Below, piece by piece: positions 1 to 9,802 of a stretch of DNA of 64,000 nucleotides; the stretch's first letter is position 1, and each line of letters begins with the position of its first letter. The notes below the pieces were generated by a model that saw only the letters and a list, made by a program, of their open reading frames with translations, did no database searches and had not been told where the DNA came from. The DNA lies in assembly GCA_019633425.1 (NCBI GenBank), contig WSUB01000176.1, forward strand, positions 1 through 64,000, written 5' to 3'. This DNA is from Tulasnella sp. 424 (Eukaryota > Basidiomycota > Agaricomycetes > Cantharellales > Tulasnellaceae). The translations under genes and the position numbers were made by a program.

Positions 1-379
1 AATGAAGTGTCGCGGACAACTATAAAGTGCTATATATTTTTCCTTGCAGCTATCCCGAAGGATGGATTTTCCTGATGGAATATTGGTCGTTCAAACCGTT
101 TTCAACATGCCTCGGTCTTACGCAGAGAGGAGGTCAGTTCTCCGTCAGCAATTAATGTCAAAGGGGCTGGACTGCTTTCCAATCTGCATTGCTGGCACCA
201 TCATTCATTGCGGGTACCACTGCAGTTTGACCCGCGCATCATAACAGCAGACCCCGTAACCGCAAATCACAGTTAATCAAACGCATAGGTACAAGCAACG
301 ACATTTCGATATCTGACTATAGCTCGGGCACGCGCCTCGGATTAATCCGTGCTGGTTGATCATCCCGCCGTAGGGATAC
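1..379. other. no gene seen
   Basis: No open frame here shows recognisable protein features, and no RNA gene or repeat was recognised. The stretch may be the decayed edge of the repeated segment that starts near 380. Confidence 0.4.
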
Positions 380-1540
380 CTCCACTATCAGGCGTACAAG
401 GCTCATATGAGACGAGCCCTGTGAGTCTGCTTTCTCGCAGAGAAAGCAGACCCTCCTTCCGCCCCGATGCAGGCGAGTCGGCCGTCTCACTTCTGGTTGG
501 ATTGAAGCGTTGTATCATTCCGATAAAGACCTCGAGCGATGAGCCCGTTCCGTACGCTTCTTTTTCGGTACCCAAGTTCCATAATCAGCCTCGAGTCTCG
601 CTGGAAAGGAAAGGGACCCTACTCACGTCTATCTCGTCGACATCGACCCGCCAGCACGACCAATTGATGTCCGGGTGGGTGTGGAAGAAGTCATCCGCAC
701 AAATGAAGGTATCATTATCTTTTCAGTAGTCTTTGAAATCTGTGCAGAACCTCGCTTGGGAGAGAAACATACACCGCTTAGACAGGTTGATGCGAGCGAA
801 TCAGTAAACATCTACTGTCAGATGCACGGGGTAGGTATCACTCACCGCGTCCTAACAAGCCTTGAACCCATCCGAACGGGTCAAAGATCGCGAGAAAGGT
901 CCGATAATTGAGCTGAAAACCGACATGTGTCAGGCTACTCGAAGCGTAGAGCACGTAACTGAAGGGCTGGCCCACCTTCCCGATCGGCCCCTTGGGCTTT
1001 CGTACGCTTCAGCACGTATTTTCACTTTGTATTCTCACTTTGGAGGATGGTACGGAGGTGTCGTAAGGTCCTTGGCGTGCGGGCGACAGGGATCGGGACC
1101 ATGGTTCAACAGCGTTGTGCTTGCGGCAACAGAGCATTGGTGAGGCTAGGCGCGCTCGAACAGAAATGAGCCACAGCTTACCGTGTCCTGTAATTTTTGG
1201 TTGTCAAATACGACGCGTCACTACTGGGTGGATTGACGGTCTCAGTCCAGAGAGGAGTTGATCGTGAGCATTTTTGGCGTGACCCCCAAAGTCCGTGTAA
1301 ACGCCGTCGCCAAATGAACATCGGTATCGTGCTCAGGGCCACGGCGTCACGAATAGTATCACAAGCTCGGCCTCGATGAATGGATCAAGCTTTTGATTAC
1401 CTCCACTTAGGATTGAGAATACTAGACACCCCTCACAAGATTTGCTGACATTTCCGCGTCTGGCAATCGGGGTAGTGTCTAGTGCTTTCCGTGGTTTCTC
1501 GTTATTCTACCGCGGATATTCATCATAGAAACTATAGCTA
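380..1540. repeat. segment S1, most diverged copy of the S repeat
   Basis: This stretch can be aligned by eye, with many gaps, to S2 (1546-3560) and S3 (7226-9170). Shared landmarks include a 3'-end block around 560-600, a block around 780-900, the block around 1190-1300 with a conserved tacgacgcgtc core, and a tail near 1440-1550. The order of blocks is the same in each copy. It carries decayed myosin light chain sequence on the minus strand. Confidence 0.6.
560..1140 (-). pseudogene. decayed essential myosin light chain-like remnant (copy 1)
   Basis: The call rests on collinearity with the clearer remnants at 2400-3180 and 7780-8560. This copy is the most eroded: the EF-hand block readable in the other two copies is not readable here, and only flanking and intron-like blocks align. 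No open frame of useful length survives. An alternative is that this is only shared flanking DNA with no coding remnant. Confidence 0.4.
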
Positions 1541-1545
1541 CCTGC

Positions 1546-3560
1546 TTGGAACAATGTACCGTGGCTTTCCATCGGATTCCTTCTGCTCCGACTTTGCATG
1601 TCATTACCTTCCAGTCCGCTCTCTATTGGCATGACGATGCAGGGACCATGACGTCATGGAAATACCGGACCAAGCCGCGCTTGTCCGAGACCTTTTCTTG
1701 CTGTCTCCAAAACCCCCTTGGCCTTGCTCTTAAGAGAAGAAGGATATGCTTTTCTCCGAGATAGGTAGCTCACTGTCTGTCGAGGCAGAGGGCGGGAATC
1801 CAACGTACGTGGCTATGCCCTTTCTAGCGACTTTCCAGCGCTGTCTCAACGTCTCCACATCAACAGCGGAACCCCTCCAAAGCGAAGCACTGGATTTCGG
1901 TTCTCTGAACACAAAAGTCCGAATAATATCTCAACGGCTAACTACTGCTTAGTGATACGTCGTGGATCAACTCGCGTTCGACGATCACCCTACGAGGGGT
2001 TTTCATCCACCGTCGAACAAGAGATAGAATTTCGCGGACCGGATAATGGAACCTCGATGTTATTGCAAATTACGAAAGAATACATAACAAGAATTGAAAG
2101 AGTCCGTTCCGTTACTCACTTTCGGTTGGAAGCTGAGGGCACGGGCTAAATTCGCATCGCGTCAGCAAGGCTCGCATGAGATGACCTCAACGAGCCTCTG
2201 CCAGACTAGAAGACCCTCCTCCAATGCTGAAACAGGTGGAACGTTCGCCTCACTTGCGATTCCGTACAAGTGTCACATCATTCTGAAAAAGACGTCGACC
2301 GAGCCCTAAAAAGTAACCTTCGTTTTCATCATCCCGACCCAAATTCCATGATCAGCCGTAAGTCTCTCAGGAAAGAAAACCAAGGAAGCTCACGACCCAA
2401 CTCGTACGCTCCTCATCAACTCGTCCGCTTCAGCGACTGACCTCCGAGTGCAGTGGAGGGGTGAACCGTCCCTGCCGAAGACTTGGAATCCACATATAAA
2501 CCTCTCTAGAAGAGCAAGATGCGGTGGTTAGACACGTCGGTGCGACTGAAGCAGTAAACATACACAGTCCGAACGTCAGATGTAACTCACCAGCGTTCGA
2601 CGACGCCGTAAACTCATCTGAACGGGTCAAACGTTTTCGAGGAAGGTCCGATCATCGAACTGCCAGCCCACACACCTCAGGTCACCCAAAGGGTACCGCA
2701 CGTAACCCGAGACCGGCATTGATGCGATCGTGAACGGAAAGATGCGCGGCCCAAAGGACGGATATAACTCACCAGCGCTACCCGGAGACTTAAATCCATC
2801 TGGACGCACGCTTGAAGATCGCAAGGAAGGTCGGATGATCTGTAGCCTAACGGGCAAGGCATCAGGCTACGTCGCAGCGTAAAAGCTCGTCACAAGAAGA
2901 GTAGCTTCACCTCTTCTCGTGCTTCTTCGACAATATCCGCCACTTCAGCTTCGGCCGGTTCTGCCCCAATGTCCTCAGCAGGCCACCCAACACCTCTCGC
3001 TGAGCTTTGCCAGTTCCCTTCTTATCAAAAAGGACAAAACGCTTCTCTGTACTCGGCGTCGTTGCTCTACGGATTGCACAGGGACGTCGTCAGGTCGTTG
3101 GCGAGTGACGACAGGAGTCGCAACGGGCATCGCGTTCGCGTCTGGCCCCAGTTGGAGTGCACTGGTGAGCCGGATGCGATCGACCGCAGCTCACCATGTC
3201 GTGTGGTTCGTGATCTTCAAAATACGACGCGTCCTTGGTGGACGAAATGAGAGTATTTCAGTTCAGACTAGGAGGAGTTGACCGCTTCGGCACGGCCCTA
3301 CAAAGTCCGCGTAAACGCCGTCACTCGACCTGTCTCGGGCCGTCCATGTCGTTGGAGCCAGGAGTACAACCTTTACACCAAGACCTGAAACCTCAAGAAA
3401 CTGCACAGACTGCGGTCGGTGATTAGCTTAGCTTTGAGCACGCCAGACTCTTCCCACGAGACTCGCCGACTTCCACAACTGGCAGAGAGGTAAGTACTGC
3501 CCGGTCCTTCCGTGATTTCTAGTAATTCGACCAGGGATTTCAATCGTACGAATGATTATT
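1546..3560. repeat. segment S2 of the S repeat
   Basis: S2 matches S3 (7226-9170) over most of its length with the blocks in the same order. One block around 1750-1870 contains gctatgccctttctagcgac and is nearly identical in S3 around 7520-7580. A second block, at 2400-2463 and 7764-7827, is almost perfect over more than 60 bp. Further blocks cover the myosin light chain remnant and its 5' flank. S2 lies 3' of KT1 and S3 lies 3' of KT2, so segment and kinase gene may have been duplicated together. Confidence 0.75.
2400..3180 (-). pseudogene. essential myosin light chain (Cdc4-like) pseudogene, copy 2
   Basis: Read on the minus strand, 3050-2925 gives an EF-hand-like exon, FVLFDKKGTGKAQREVLGG followed by LLRTLGQN. 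This resembles the N-terminal lobe of the fungal essential myosin light chain Cdc4/Mlc1 that serves cytokinetic myosin. A one-base shift after GQN puts the following E-A-E-V-A-D-I-V residues in another frame. Further down, RPDGFKSPGSAGE (near 2800) ends at a GTGAGT splice donor, and GFQVFGRDG plus ADELMRSVRV (near 2500-2420) match the C-terminal lobe with its middle deleted. Intron boundaries are still visible, so this is a copy of genomic DNA and not a retrocopy. It cannot encode a working light chain. Confidence 0.75.
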
Positions 3561-4039
3561 AGCTGCTCGAAACGACGTATCAGGGAATTTCTTTATTCCT
3601 CGGATGCCATGGCATTAGTACAAGTTTTGCGGGCTTGGGGCAATTACCACTCCAATGACTGACAACGGTACGCATGATGCTGAACCTCTACTATGCAATC
3701 CAGAGCATGGCTTTACTTCATCTGGTCAGATCTGCCGGCAGCACTCGATACTCGGGGTGGAGGAGTTGGCATCCATCAATAGGTGTGGCCCTCACAAAGA
3801 TAAACACGAGAGAACGGTCGGCAGTGGCAATCGTTGAAAGGGGACTCGATTGGAAGGAAGTTGGTCGATTGCTTACCGAAAAAGAAGTAACCATAATGGT
3901 TGAGTCTGAGACAACGAGCCAGAGGTGTGATCAATAGAGAGTAACTGGTTTAATGTTGTACATCGAATGGGTAGATACAAGGATTCAAGCGGAGAATCAA
4001 CAAAAGATCCCGTTCAGTCCGGAATGTCCCCGCGAAGTA
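3561..4039. other. 3' flank of KT1, no gene
   Basis: No coding sequence is recognised. The stretch around 3940-4030 resembles 9730-9830, the 3' flank of KT2 (shared gttgtacatcgaat and caacaaaag words), consistent with a duplicated 3' untranslated region. Confidence 0.5.
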
Positions 4040-6773
4040 TCATGTGGCCTCTTCTCGATTAGATAATTGAAGGAGCTTAGCAACTTGGTTCGAGATGTAA
4101 GTCGAATTCGAAGTATTTCCGATTTCTTCAAAGGCTTCAGCGGCTTCGGTATAAAGACGAATTGCGTCGCTGTGGTTCTCCTGATCGCGATGCACGTCAG
4201 CAATACGCCAAAGAGCGTAAGCTCTCCCGTATCGGTCGCCGATGTCGGTAGAGATTTGCAAGGCTTCCGAATAGAGCGTGATGGCCTCGCTGAACTCATT
4301 TCGAAGCCGATGCACCTCAGCGAGGCCCCGAAGAGCTTGAACTCTCCCGAGTCTGTCGCCGGTTTCGGTGCGGATTTGTAGATCCTCGGAGTAGAATGCA
4401 ATGGCCTGGCTATACTCTTTCCGAACCCGATGCACATCAGCGAGGCCCCAAAGAGCAGCGGCTCTCCCTCGTCTGTCGCCGATGTTGGTGTAGATTTGTA
4501 GGGCCTCCGAGTAGAGCGGAATGGCCTGGCTGTACTCTTTCCGGAGTCGATGCACCTCAGCGAGACCCCAAAGAGCAGAGGCTCTCCCTTGTCTGTCGCC
4601 GACGTCGGTGCGGATTTGTAGGGCCTCCGAGTAGAATATGATGGCCTGGTTGTACTCGCTCTGAACTAGATGCACCTGAGCGAGACCCATCAGAGCTTCG
4701 GCTCTCCCTCGTCTGTCGCCGATGTCTGTACGGATTCGTCGGGCCTCCGAATAGAACGTAATGGCCTGGCTGTAGTCGTCCCGAAGCCGATGCACCTCAG
4801 CGAGACCCCAAAGAGCCTCGGCTCTCCCTTGTCTGTCGCTGATGTCGGTGAAGATTTGTAGGGCCTCCGAATAGAACGTAATGGCCTGGTCGTACTCGCC
4901 CTGAATCCGATGCACCTCAGCGAGACCCCAAAGAGCAGAAGCTTTCCCTGGTTTGTCATCGAGGTCGGTGCAGATTTCTAGGGCCTCCGAGTAGAGTGGA
5001 ATGGCCCGGTTGTACTCGCTTCGAAACCGATGCACCTGCCCCAACTGCACCAGCGCAGCGACCTTTCCCTTTCTGTCGCCGTTGTCCATGTAGCCATCCA
5101 CAGCCTTGGTAAAAAAGTCCAATGCATTGGCGTAGTCACCCTGCCGCCGATGCATATTTCCCAGTTGCACCAGAAGCCAGGGAGAGCGAGCCTCGGAAGC
5201 CGCTGTACCCGAGGTCCGTAGAGGGTTTGGAATAGCCCTGGGCTGTATCGAAATCAATCAATCGCGTGTTATTAATTAAACTAGCAGTACTCACCATCCA
5301 TTCGATTGACTTTTGACAATCTTCGGCAGTCGGCCGTTTGCTGGGGTCGATGCTCCAACAGCTAATCATGAGGGAGCAAAGCGCCTGGATGAGAGACATG
5401 CGAGCATCACTGGTGATGGACGGGAGATCCCCCTGAATGACTCGTTTGATAACAATCGTGTCCTTGACGTCTTGAAACGGAATCAAACCGGTCATGACCT
5501 ACATCGGAACCATTTGAGCCTCAATTGCGAGTAGATACCAGTACGACTCTGACGAAGTTACCTCGTATGCTACCCACCCCAACGCCCAGATGTCGCTGAA
5601 CAGACCTGGTTCTTCGTCGTACAACAGCTCTGGGGCAGCCCAACGGAGGGTGTAATGATCTCCCGTTAGCGTTATAGTATTGGTGGAGGCACAGAACGTT
5701 GCTTCCAGTGAAAGCGCCGCCTGGGGCTTCTTTTGAGCTGGCTTGGTCGCCGTGTTTAGTTCCTCGGGTTTAAGACGACGGGCTGATCCAAAGTCTGTGA
5801 TCACCGCGCGACATTTTGAATTTACCAGTACGTTTAGCTGCAAAACATAGCACAAGGTTCGTTTAGTGTCTCATCATGACGCTGTTGGAACCTACAGATT
5901 TCAGGTCGCCGTGCCATATGGGGGGCTGCCGACTGTGGAGATAATGCACTCCCTTTGCCACGTCAAAAATCTACAGGACGGCGTCTCAGAACATGTTCAA
6001 AGAGAAGGCGTTGAATCGCACCAAAGAGATCCGTTCAGGTATCTCCCACTCAGCCGACGCGACAAAATCCCTCAAGGCACCGTTTTCTTCCCAAGGAAAG
6101 ACCAGCCAGAAAATATTCTTGGATATGTCCTCCACGATTCCTTCGAGCTTGATGATGTTTTCATTTGAAAGTCCGACCAGGAATTCGGCTTCTCTGACCG
6201 TCAACTGAACCGAAAACTTACTCAGCGCTGCAAGTCCTAGGAAATTGGATGAAGCATTCCCACCCCCAATACCCGCGCAATATCGTCTGAAGCCTTCATT
6301 TTCTTCACTGCTATACCCTGTGAGATTGAAGGCGATGAGCTTTTCCACGTCGCTCTCAATGACCGGAGCTGCTGCGCAATACAGACCTTCCGCCACTGAG
6401 AGGTTTCTTCAGAACTGCCACCTGAATCGGGACCACTATTTTTGGTGGAATCGGATTGATTCGTACTGTCCTCACTACGTGAGGGAGAGGTCAAAAAGGC
6501 TCTCGAAACGGTTGCATAGCCTCCCGAGACCTCGTGAGCCTCCTTAGGGAATTCGATCGAGGATGGATCAATTCGCCATTTCGCAAGCTTTTCGAGCCTG
6601 TCTCTCTGCGAGAAAACATTGTTTCCCTGAGCTATTGGAGTTGACGTTGAGAAATGAGAGCGACATACCATATTGGCACTCGGCTGGAATGCAGTTTTGG
6701 TCGGAGCGTGGTGGTTCGGCAGCGACTCAGGTAACCCACAAGTGCCTCCATCGTGGCTCCCGTCCTTTTGCAT
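4040..6773 (-). CDS. KT1: protein kinase with C-terminal TPR array (9 repeats)
   Basis: Eight exons, read on the minus strand: 6773-6669, 6605-6387, 6317-6264, 6204-6022, 5970-5896, 5837-5562, 5498-5295 and 5242-4040. All are multiples of three (about 772 aa). The start MQKDGSHD is shared with KT2 and KT3. After about 35 low-complexity residues comes a TKL-like kinase domain: GGYATVSRA in place of a Gly loop, VKKMK (beta-3 Lys), VREAEF (alpha-C Glu), HGDLK (catalytic loop), TDFGSAR, RWAAPEL, DIWALGW and a KRPTAED tail motif. The last exon holds nine 40-residue TPR units of the type LWGLAEVHRLR...AI.FYSEALQI. The protein is probably a soluble signalling kinase, as no signal peptide or membrane segment is seen. 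All catalytic residues are present. The partner bound by the TPRs is unknown. Confidence 0.93.
4106..5185 (-). repeat. 120-bp tandem array in KT1 (9 units)
   Basis: Nine in-frame units of exactly 120 bp (40 codons), read on the minus strand, lie within one exon. Words such as gggcctccgagtaga recur every 120 bp on the plus strand. First and last units are the most diverged. Confidence 0.93.
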
Positions 6774-7225
6774 TTCACGTTCTTATTGGGAAGGGGTAGG
6801 GTGACTGTAAGAGTCGGCGTTGTGCGATGGGCTTGAAGAGCGGCGGCGTGTTGATGGAGTGTGTAAATCGTGGGAGAGTGTACAAAATGACACACCACCC
6901 GGCATCTCCCAAACCGCATTCCATTGCGTGGTGAACGGGCACGTCGCGATGTTCCCGCAGCTGACATGGTTCTAGACTGTATACAATGTTCCTTGCAAGT
7001 CCCCCCGGCGAGGAAGTTCGAGGTTCTATTGCCATTCGCCGGGCCCAAAATCAATACTTCCCCTGATTCCGCGCCACAACTGCACACAACACTGAGAGGC
7101 AATTTTGCTCGGGTAAGGGAGGTCATAACAGCAGAAAGATAGCTGAAGTGACCACTGTTAATGTATCTCTCTGTTTTGTTCTGGTTTCTATCTGCCGAGG
7201 TCTGCCAAGCAGCGCCGGGACTCTC
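6774..7225 (-). promoter_or_regulatory. upstream region of KT1 with a block shared with KT3
   Basis: No gene is seen. The block at 6975-7031 closely matches 22772-22826 upstream of KT3 (shared aatgttccttgcaag followed by gaggttctat on the plus strand). A gene-proximal stretch also resembles those before KT3 and KT6, including a cgactctta word. These are candidate promoter elements kept between paralogues. Recent common descent would explain the match equally well. Confidence 0.45.
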
Positions 7226-9170
7226 TCATGCTGAACGTTCCCATCTCAAGATCCACCCCACTGACATTCCATGCAACCGCGCGTAATAAAGCCAATCAGA
7301 GTACGATCTACCTACTTCTGCTCGACGCCCTAATTCCAGGAAGAATACATCAACTCCCGGCTGCCACTCAACAGTCTCGAGGGGCCATAACGTCATGGCA
7401 ACACTGCGCCAAGCCGGACTTGTCCGAAATCCCTTGCCTTTCTTACCCACTCGCTAAAGTGATATACTTTACACCGGGATCAGGTAGCTCGCGTGTGTCG
7501 AGGAAGAAGACAGGGGTCCTACATGGCTATGCCCTTTCTAGCGACTTTACAGCGTTGTCTCAACGTCTCCACATCAACCCACTTCCTGTGCTGAACAAAG
7601 TGTACCGTCCGTGTCACTTGCGATTCCGTAGAAGTGCTACATCATTCTAAAAACAAGATGTCGACTGCTAAAAACCAACGTTCGGTTTCATCATCCAACC
7701 CGAATGCCCTGATCAGCCTCAAGTATCGCAGAAAGGAAAACGAAGCCAGGTCACGACTCGGCTCGTACGCTCCTCATCAACTCGTCCGCTTCAGCGACTG
7801 ACCTCCGAGTGCAGTGGAGGGGTGATAGACATCACCTGCAAAAATGAGGTTGGTACGATGTTTGCCGAAGGCTTGGAATCCTTACATCAACCCCCTCTAG
7901 ACGAGCAAGATGCCGCGGTTAGACACGTCGATGCGAGTGAAGCAGAAGCCACATACAGTCCGAAGGTCAGATGCAGCTCACCAGGTTCGGCGACGCCGTA
8001 AACCCAGCTGAACGGTTAAACGTTTCGAGGAAGGTCCGATCATCGAACTGCCCAGCCCACACCCGTCAGGTCACGCAAAGTGTACCGCACGTAGCCCCCG
8101 AGACCGGTATTTATGTGATCGCTAACGGAAAGATGCGCGGTCCGAAGGTCGGATATAACTCACCAGCGCTACCTGGAGGCTGAAACCCATCCAGACGTAC
8201 GCTTGAAGATCGCAAGAAAGGTCGGATGATCTACTGCCCAACATACAAAGCATCAGGCTACGTCGCAGCGTAAAAGCACGTCATAAGAGGAGCAGCTCAC
8301 CTTCTCTCGGTGCTTGTTGGACAACACCCACCACTTCAGCTTGCGTCGCGTTCTGTCCCAATGCCCTCAGCAGGTCACCCAACACCTCCCTCTGAACGTT
8401 GCCAGTCCCCTTCTTGTCGAAAAGGGCAAGACGCGTCTTTTTACTTGCCGTTATCGCTCTGCGGGTTGTATGGGGATATTGTAGGGTCATTGGCGAGCGA
8501 CGACAGGGGTCGCAACGGGGCGTTGCGTTCGCGTCTAGTCCCGACTACTTAGAAGTGCACTGGTGAGCCGGGTCTAACCGAAAATCGACTGCAGCTCATC
8601 ATGTCGTGTAGTTCGCGATCTTCAAAAGACGAAGCGTCGTTGGTGGACGAAATGAGAGCGTTTCGGTGCAGACTGGGGAGTTGAACTTTCGGCGCGACCG
8701 CCCAAAGTCCGCGTAAACACCGTTGTCACCCGCGCATGACCCTCCCGTGCTGCTACAGCATCATAATTACACCAAGCCCTAAAACCTTCAACGAGTGGCT
8801 AAAGTTGTGCTTAGTGAGTGATTCGACTTGAATAATTCCAGACTCTCCTCGCGAGACTCGCCGAAGCTTCTGTGTCTGGCAGTGCGTACGAGCCGGCGCT
8901 TTGTGGTTTCTAAGCAATCCACCAAGGCCTCCAATTATATAGATTCTTATGTCTTGGGGGGACTTCCGTGTCGCTACAATACAATCATTAGGCCAAGGCC
9001 CGGAAAAAACTGTTCAGGCTGTGGTCTATAACGTCAAACTCTCCTCCACCAAACTCGAAGCTTCTGCGTCTGACAATGAGGCACTAAGCCCTTCCGAGGC
9101 TTCTATTTTACTCCGCTATCACAGGTATTAATCATAGAAACGGCCACTACAGCTGCTCGAAAAAGGTATG
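7226..9170. repeat. segment S3 of the S repeat
   Basis: S3 is collinear with S2 (1546-3560). It contains the best-preserved myosin light chain remnant at 7780-8560, with its 5' flank at about 8560-8770. That flank recurs at 1180-1380, 3190-3430 and 37250-37440. S3 lies between the start of KT1 and the end of KT2. Confidence 0.75.
7780..8560 (-). pseudogene. essential myosin light chain (Cdc4-like) pseudogene, copy 3
   Basis: The minus strand at 8440-8300 encodes LALFDKKGTGNVQREVLGD followed by LLRALGQNATQAEVVGVVQQ, which reads well as the first EF-hand region of a Cdc4/Mlc1-type essential light chain. It ends at a splice-donor-like GGTGAGC. Upstream, near 8520, NAPLRPLSS-type N-terminal sequence is visible. 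Downstream parts (near 8190 and 7900-7790) match the remaining exons, but the C-terminal lobe is broken: an insertion sits beside the same join that marks the deletion in copy 2. The first EF-hand exon is open, the gene as a whole is not. Confidence 0.75.
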
Positions 9171-9802
9171 GGAGTTTTGATCGGATTTATCTACTGACAT
9201 TTCGTAGCATTCGCTTAGGAACCGCGGTCTTGCAGTAATTTTCACCCAGCGTTAGACCGCTCGACCCCAGGTGGGTCTCTATAATGTGAGACGGGGCATG
9301 AATCGCTACTCCAATCAGATAAAATCCGCCGGCAGTACCCTGCACTCCAGACGGAAGAGGGGCGCGTCTCATGAAGAGTAACTCCGGATCCCCCTCCCTC
9401 CGCGATGGACGGACGAGGCTGCCACCACTACACCAGCACCCCAGGGACTTACTCACGTTATAATTTCTCCCACTAATTCAAACTAGTTGGATACACGGAC
9501 TACTCTCCTATGATGTGGCGTCGTTAACGCGAGAGAAAGACACCCCTGATAACAACGAACCTAACCACTCTCGCAAGTTATCAGTCTGGCCCTGGAGCCT
9601 AAGACACGATGTGTTGTGATAGCTGAAGGATGCACCAATCTGACAGAATGTGTTCAGTTAATGATCAAGGAAGGAGTAACAAGAATGACCCGAGCAGAGT
9701 ACCAGCACTTTGACCAACAGAAAGAAACTCATTAAACGTTGTACATCGAATAGGTAAATATTAGAATCTCGGTTCCAAATCAACAAAAGACCCCGCTCAA
9801 AT
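9171..9802. other. 3' flank of KT2, no gene
   Basis: No coding sequence is recognised. One 89-codon antisense frame at 9187-9456 has no family features. The last 100 bp resemble the 3' flank of KT1. Confidence 0.5.

Noticed and set aside
1640..1665. CRE-like palindrome TGACGTCA in segment S2
   Set aside because: The corresponding S3 sequence has lost the palindrome, and no intact gene start is nearby.
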